NCBI GenBank assembly: GCA_019722365.1
Contig: JADFUC010000685.1
Location: forward strand, 1 to 64,000
Origin: Lithospermum erythrorhizon
Taxonomy: Eukaryota > Streptophyta > Magnoliopsida > Boraginales > Boraginaceae
Reading direction: 5' to 3'
DNA length: 64,000 nucleotides
Part shown: positions 60,600 through 64,000 of the stretch, in pieces
Position numbering within the stretch: position 1 is the stretch's first letter
How the letters are laid out: every line of letters starts with the position of its first letter
The notes under the pieces: generated by a model
What the model saw: only the letters and a program-made list of their open reading frames with translations
What the model was told of the DNA's origin: nothing
Database searches by the model: none
Position numbers and translations under genes: made by a program

Positions 60600-62216
60600 C
60601 AATAAGAAATTTTTCGTCCCTCTATATTTATTGTGCTTGTTAAATTGCATTGTATTGTGATGTGTGATGGTATTTGAAGCGGTTGAAGCTGAGCTTTAAC
60701 TATTATACGTTGAAGCGATTTTCTTGGTCAGGACTGGTACTTGTCACCCGTCGAATTCGATAGGCCCATGAAGCTAGTAATATGTTAAGAGTGCATGAGA
60801 TTAAAACTCTACAAAATCGATAGGCAATAGAGAAAGTAGTCGATACCTTATATATATTGATTTGAGATGCATTCATTTAGATGTGGGGCGTGTAACATTG
60901 ACCACTTATCACCGTGTAACCCTCCTTGGCGGCATGCCTTCCTCGGTATTCTCGGGAGTTTACATCGGTGGGGTTACATGTACCTGCATCCACCACCAGA
61001 CTTAACTATGATACCATGATAAGCGAAAATTGTTGTGTGGAAGAGGGCGAGTAGTGCTTGTAAGAAGGTAGTGCTACTTTGTTGTCCCCATCGCATGAGA
61101 TTAGTCGAAAATCCTTTCACGGAGAAAAGCCAAAGGGATCAAATTCAATAGATACACAATTGTCGGTGATAAATTTTTAGGACATAAATCAAGTTTTTTG
61201 ATTATGTAAGAATGCGTGTGGAGAACATGTTTAAGGTGTGGAGGGGTTGCGGGAGGTAGTATCACGTGGCCATAACAACGAATATGAGCGAATGATCATT
61301 TTCAACAATGAGCATGTCATATGAAGGTAAGCGGCGGTGTTCATATACTGTCAATTAGATTGAGCCTCAATGTGTGCAAAGCATGTTCGATGTATGCTTG
61401 GCTTGTATGCTTCTTCAATTTGGCCCTTTGGATTGGCGGGGAAGGGAGAGGATGGGTGTGAGCCTAACAAACCGAGGCATGGTTAAGTGGAGGAGGATTG
61501 GCGGTGGGCCGCTTTGAGTGCAGTCCAATTTGATGATGGGTAAGGATAGGCGTGGCAAGTAAGTGGGCCGGGCGGCACATGTCGTTAAGGACTGGACGCG
61601 AAACGGCCCATGTCGTATCCACGAGCGGTGGCTTCTTAGTGTGCCCGAGCGAGCGGCGCCACCGGAGGAGAATGAGGCCCATTCCGGACCAGCGGCACAC
61701 TAATTAGTGTGCGAGGCGAACCCAAATCTTGCCCGGTCAAAAACCCCAGGGCGTCCGGTTGGTGAAGTGGCGTCGATTGAAAAGAATAGTTTATCAATAC
61801 TTAAGTCACACTATTTATACTATATTGCAAATAAAAACAAACCACACACATACATAAAAAAAACTCTTAAATATCAAATCGAAATCCAACAAAATCGTAA
61901 AACAAACTTGAACATCAGACCACGGTTTAACATCATAGAATAAAACAAACCACCAAACATTAAACTAAGCAAAGGGATTCATCCATCTATAAAACAAAAT
62001 AAACTAAGGTTCATTTATAAAAGAAAATAAAAAACATGAACATTGTTCTTGATGTTCATACATGCCTCACAAACCCATGATATCTTTTTCTTTGAACTAA
62101 ACTTTTACGGTGCTGGCTAGAAATGATTCTTGAGTGGATATTGGGTTTCATCTCCTACCTTATTTTTTGCCTTTTAAATGACTAAAATCTACTTCTTCCC
62201 CTCCGTCGGTATCCTC
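60600..62216. other. Non-coding stretch with GC-richer block
   Basis: Bases 60880-61020 and 61430-61760 are GC-richer than the surroundings and look repeat-derived, but no element ends or protein were recognised. Confidence 0.4.
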
Positions 62217-62900
62217 TGTTGGAAATCAATGAGGTGAGTCCATTTATTATGCCGTTCACTGACAATTGTATCAATTCATTTTACGGTTAGTTAAATGTGA
62301 TTATCAGAACTTAGTGTTCAACTTAGTAATTGCATATTACTGGTGTGGGTTCTCATGATAATTTAAGGGGTTATGAGCGATTGCTAGATCTTACTCATTA
62401 ATCGTTATAATAATAATGGTGGTCAATTATTATTATTATACAACTTACTATTATCTGAGCCTAGAAGGTCACCCTTTTATCGGTGGCGTTGAGTTATATT
62501 TCATGTATGAAATTAAAGGAAGCGCTATATTGAGAAATGTATTTACTCAATTAGAAGGTTCTACATTTTATGTAGAATATCGATTGAACAAATAGAATCA
62601 ATTAAATAGTTATTTAATTGGTTCGAGTAATTTAGTATTTAATAGCGAAGATTATTGATATTAACTCATTACTATTTAATTAAGCTAATTAAATAGTTCA
62701 ACTCAAATAGCAACTCATTAGTGTCTTAAGGAACTAATAGAGTTAACGAGTCAACTAATCTTGGGTTGCTTATCAGACTTGTTTTAACTATACTATATAA
62801 GTAAACTTTAGGGTTTTATGACATAAGTTTTAGAAAATCTCTTTCATCGAAAACCCTAAGTAACGCCCCTCCTTTGGCGAAAATTCTCCCAAAATTTTGG
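62217..62900 (+). mobile_element. Copia-type LTR, copy 3
   Basis: Starts tgttggaaatcaatg and follows LTR copy 1 (6673) closely for some 300 bp: ttattatgccgttca, ggttagttaaatgtgatt, attactggtgtggg, gattgctagatcttactcat, taatcgttataataat, ggcgttgagttatatttcat. It then follows more loosely to the aaaaccctaa / tttggcgaaa block. No 3' internal region precedes it, so the element on its left is missing. Confidence 0.65.
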
Positions 62901-62929
62901 GGTTTTAGTTTTATCCAGAAAATTATGAA

Positions 62930-64000
62930 GTTTAACGTGTTCGAATTTCATAAATTTTTGAAAATGTTAAAGCCTCAACTTGATTTTACAAGCGAATTAA
63001 ATTAAATCAACCGAGGTTAAATATGATATTATTACCATAAATGGCCGACCGACTTCGGCGACCCTAAAGGCAGCGTCAGTCTCGGATTGGGCGATTGTGA
63101 TAAAATAATGACGGACGGCGACCTACGGCGTTATGGCCCGTGTGCTAATTTTGAAAAACCCTAATTCGAATTTATTCCTTATTTTGGTTTCCTAAAATTA
63201 TGGGACTAGTTATATTTCAGTTTTCATTAATTATTTGTCATTTTAATCACCTAATTGATTGTAATTAATTATGTGATGACAATTAATTAATTTTATATTA
63301 TCTTTTTAAATTAATTTAAAAGTGATATAACAATTATATTAACAATTTCACTACTTAATGTATTTTAGAATATATTTGTGATAAATATTTTATAATATGT
63401 ATATGGTTAATAATTAGTGGTAATAATTATTAATTGACATGTGTATGATAATTGAGGTTTTATATTAATTAATTTTAATATGTGTGATTACATGGATTAA
63501 TTAATTTGATAATTACAAACATGCATTTTTCAATGCCATTTAAAATATTTATTAAAGTTCATTTATATGATTTAATAAAGTGCTATATTTTGTAATGGTG
63601 GAATGGAAGTATAGATATGACCCATTTATTTATTTTGATTCTGCGAACATGTCTTGTAAATGACCTTCAGTCATATTTTCTTGTATTTATTTATTTTATT
63701 ATTTTACCCACAAGCTTGCAAAATTTGTCTAAGATGGGTTAGTATATAAATATTATAACAAATGAAGATATTGAAGATCATTTCACGGTGGTGGTACTTG
63801 GTGGACTCGTTTGGATCCAGAAGTACAAGATACAAGAATTAGGACTTATGTTAGTATTTGATAAATACTTGTAATAGGTTCTAGGGGCCATATCATATAT
63901 CTCTTGAATGTGCATTACTTGTTTTATTTTTCATGTTGCATGTATTGCTTGATTATGTGCTAGTATGCATGAGTAAATGAAAACAAAGTAATAATAATCT
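62930..64000 (+). mobile_element. Sequence downstream of LTR copy 3, element-internal-like
   Basis: Bases 62940-63240 loosely parallel 8380-8740 after LTR copy 1, with a GC-richer block in an AT-rich setting. The primer-binding motif is not visible. The rest, up to the window end, is AT-rich and without reading frames. Confidence 0.35.

Overview
The window looks like nuclear DNA of a flowering plant, probably a eudicot. It is AT-rich. Two genes carry plant-type introns with GT..AG borders. Decayed Ty3/gypsy and Ty1/copia retrotransposons of plant type are abundant, and Stowaway-like MITEs with TA target duplications are present. No bacterial operons, rRNA, CRISPR or convincing tRNA genes were seen. 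All calls come from reading the sequence; no database search was run.

Two recognisable genes lie head-to-tail on the minus strand. The first is an FMO1-like flavin-containing monooxygenase with five exons between 52424 and 41022. The exons join in frame to 522 codons, and the FAD, FMO-signature and C-terminal motifs are all present. The second starts only 385 bp downstream. It is a four-TM, DAGL-type class 3 lipase with exons from 40636 to 24871. Its N-terminal and C-terminal halves are clear, but the exon(s) that should carry the GxSxG nucleophile could not be found in the 5.8 kb intron where they belong. The flanking splice sites are in phase, so a serine-less product of 545 residues is predicted.

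Layout. 1-4.08 kb: 3' end of a Ty3/gypsy element and its LTR. 4.08-12.06 kb: layered copia-type LTRs, with a gypsy/copia chimeric junction at 9.13 kb. 12.06-13.4 kb: a MITE-like stretch, a CpG-rich block and two long imperfect hairpins. 13.4-23.2 kb: one complete but decayed Ty3/gypsy element on the minus strand with LTRs of about 2.4 kb. 23.2-24.9 kb: non-coding. 24.9-40.6 kb: the lipase gene, whose introns hold a solo LTR, MITEs, microsatellites and other insertions. 41.0-52.4 kb: the FMO gene. Its last intron holds a Ty1/copia element with 154-bp LTRs and a perfect 5-bp target duplication, and its second intron holds another copia remnant. 53.9-57.65 kb: an AT-rich complex tandem array with a period of about 1 kb, containing a Tat/Athila-like reverse transcriptase scrap. 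57.65-62.2 kb: mostly featureless, with one short exon that resembles the start of a DDT/WAC-domain protein. 62.2 kb to the end: another copy of the copia-type LTR seen at 6.7 and 10.1 kb, followed by related sequence.

The two genes are not obviously linked in function. The most notable points are the apparent loss of the lipase active-site serine with preserved splicing phase, the antisense copia insertion about 17 bp inside an FMO splice donor, and the tandem array at 54-57.6 kb.
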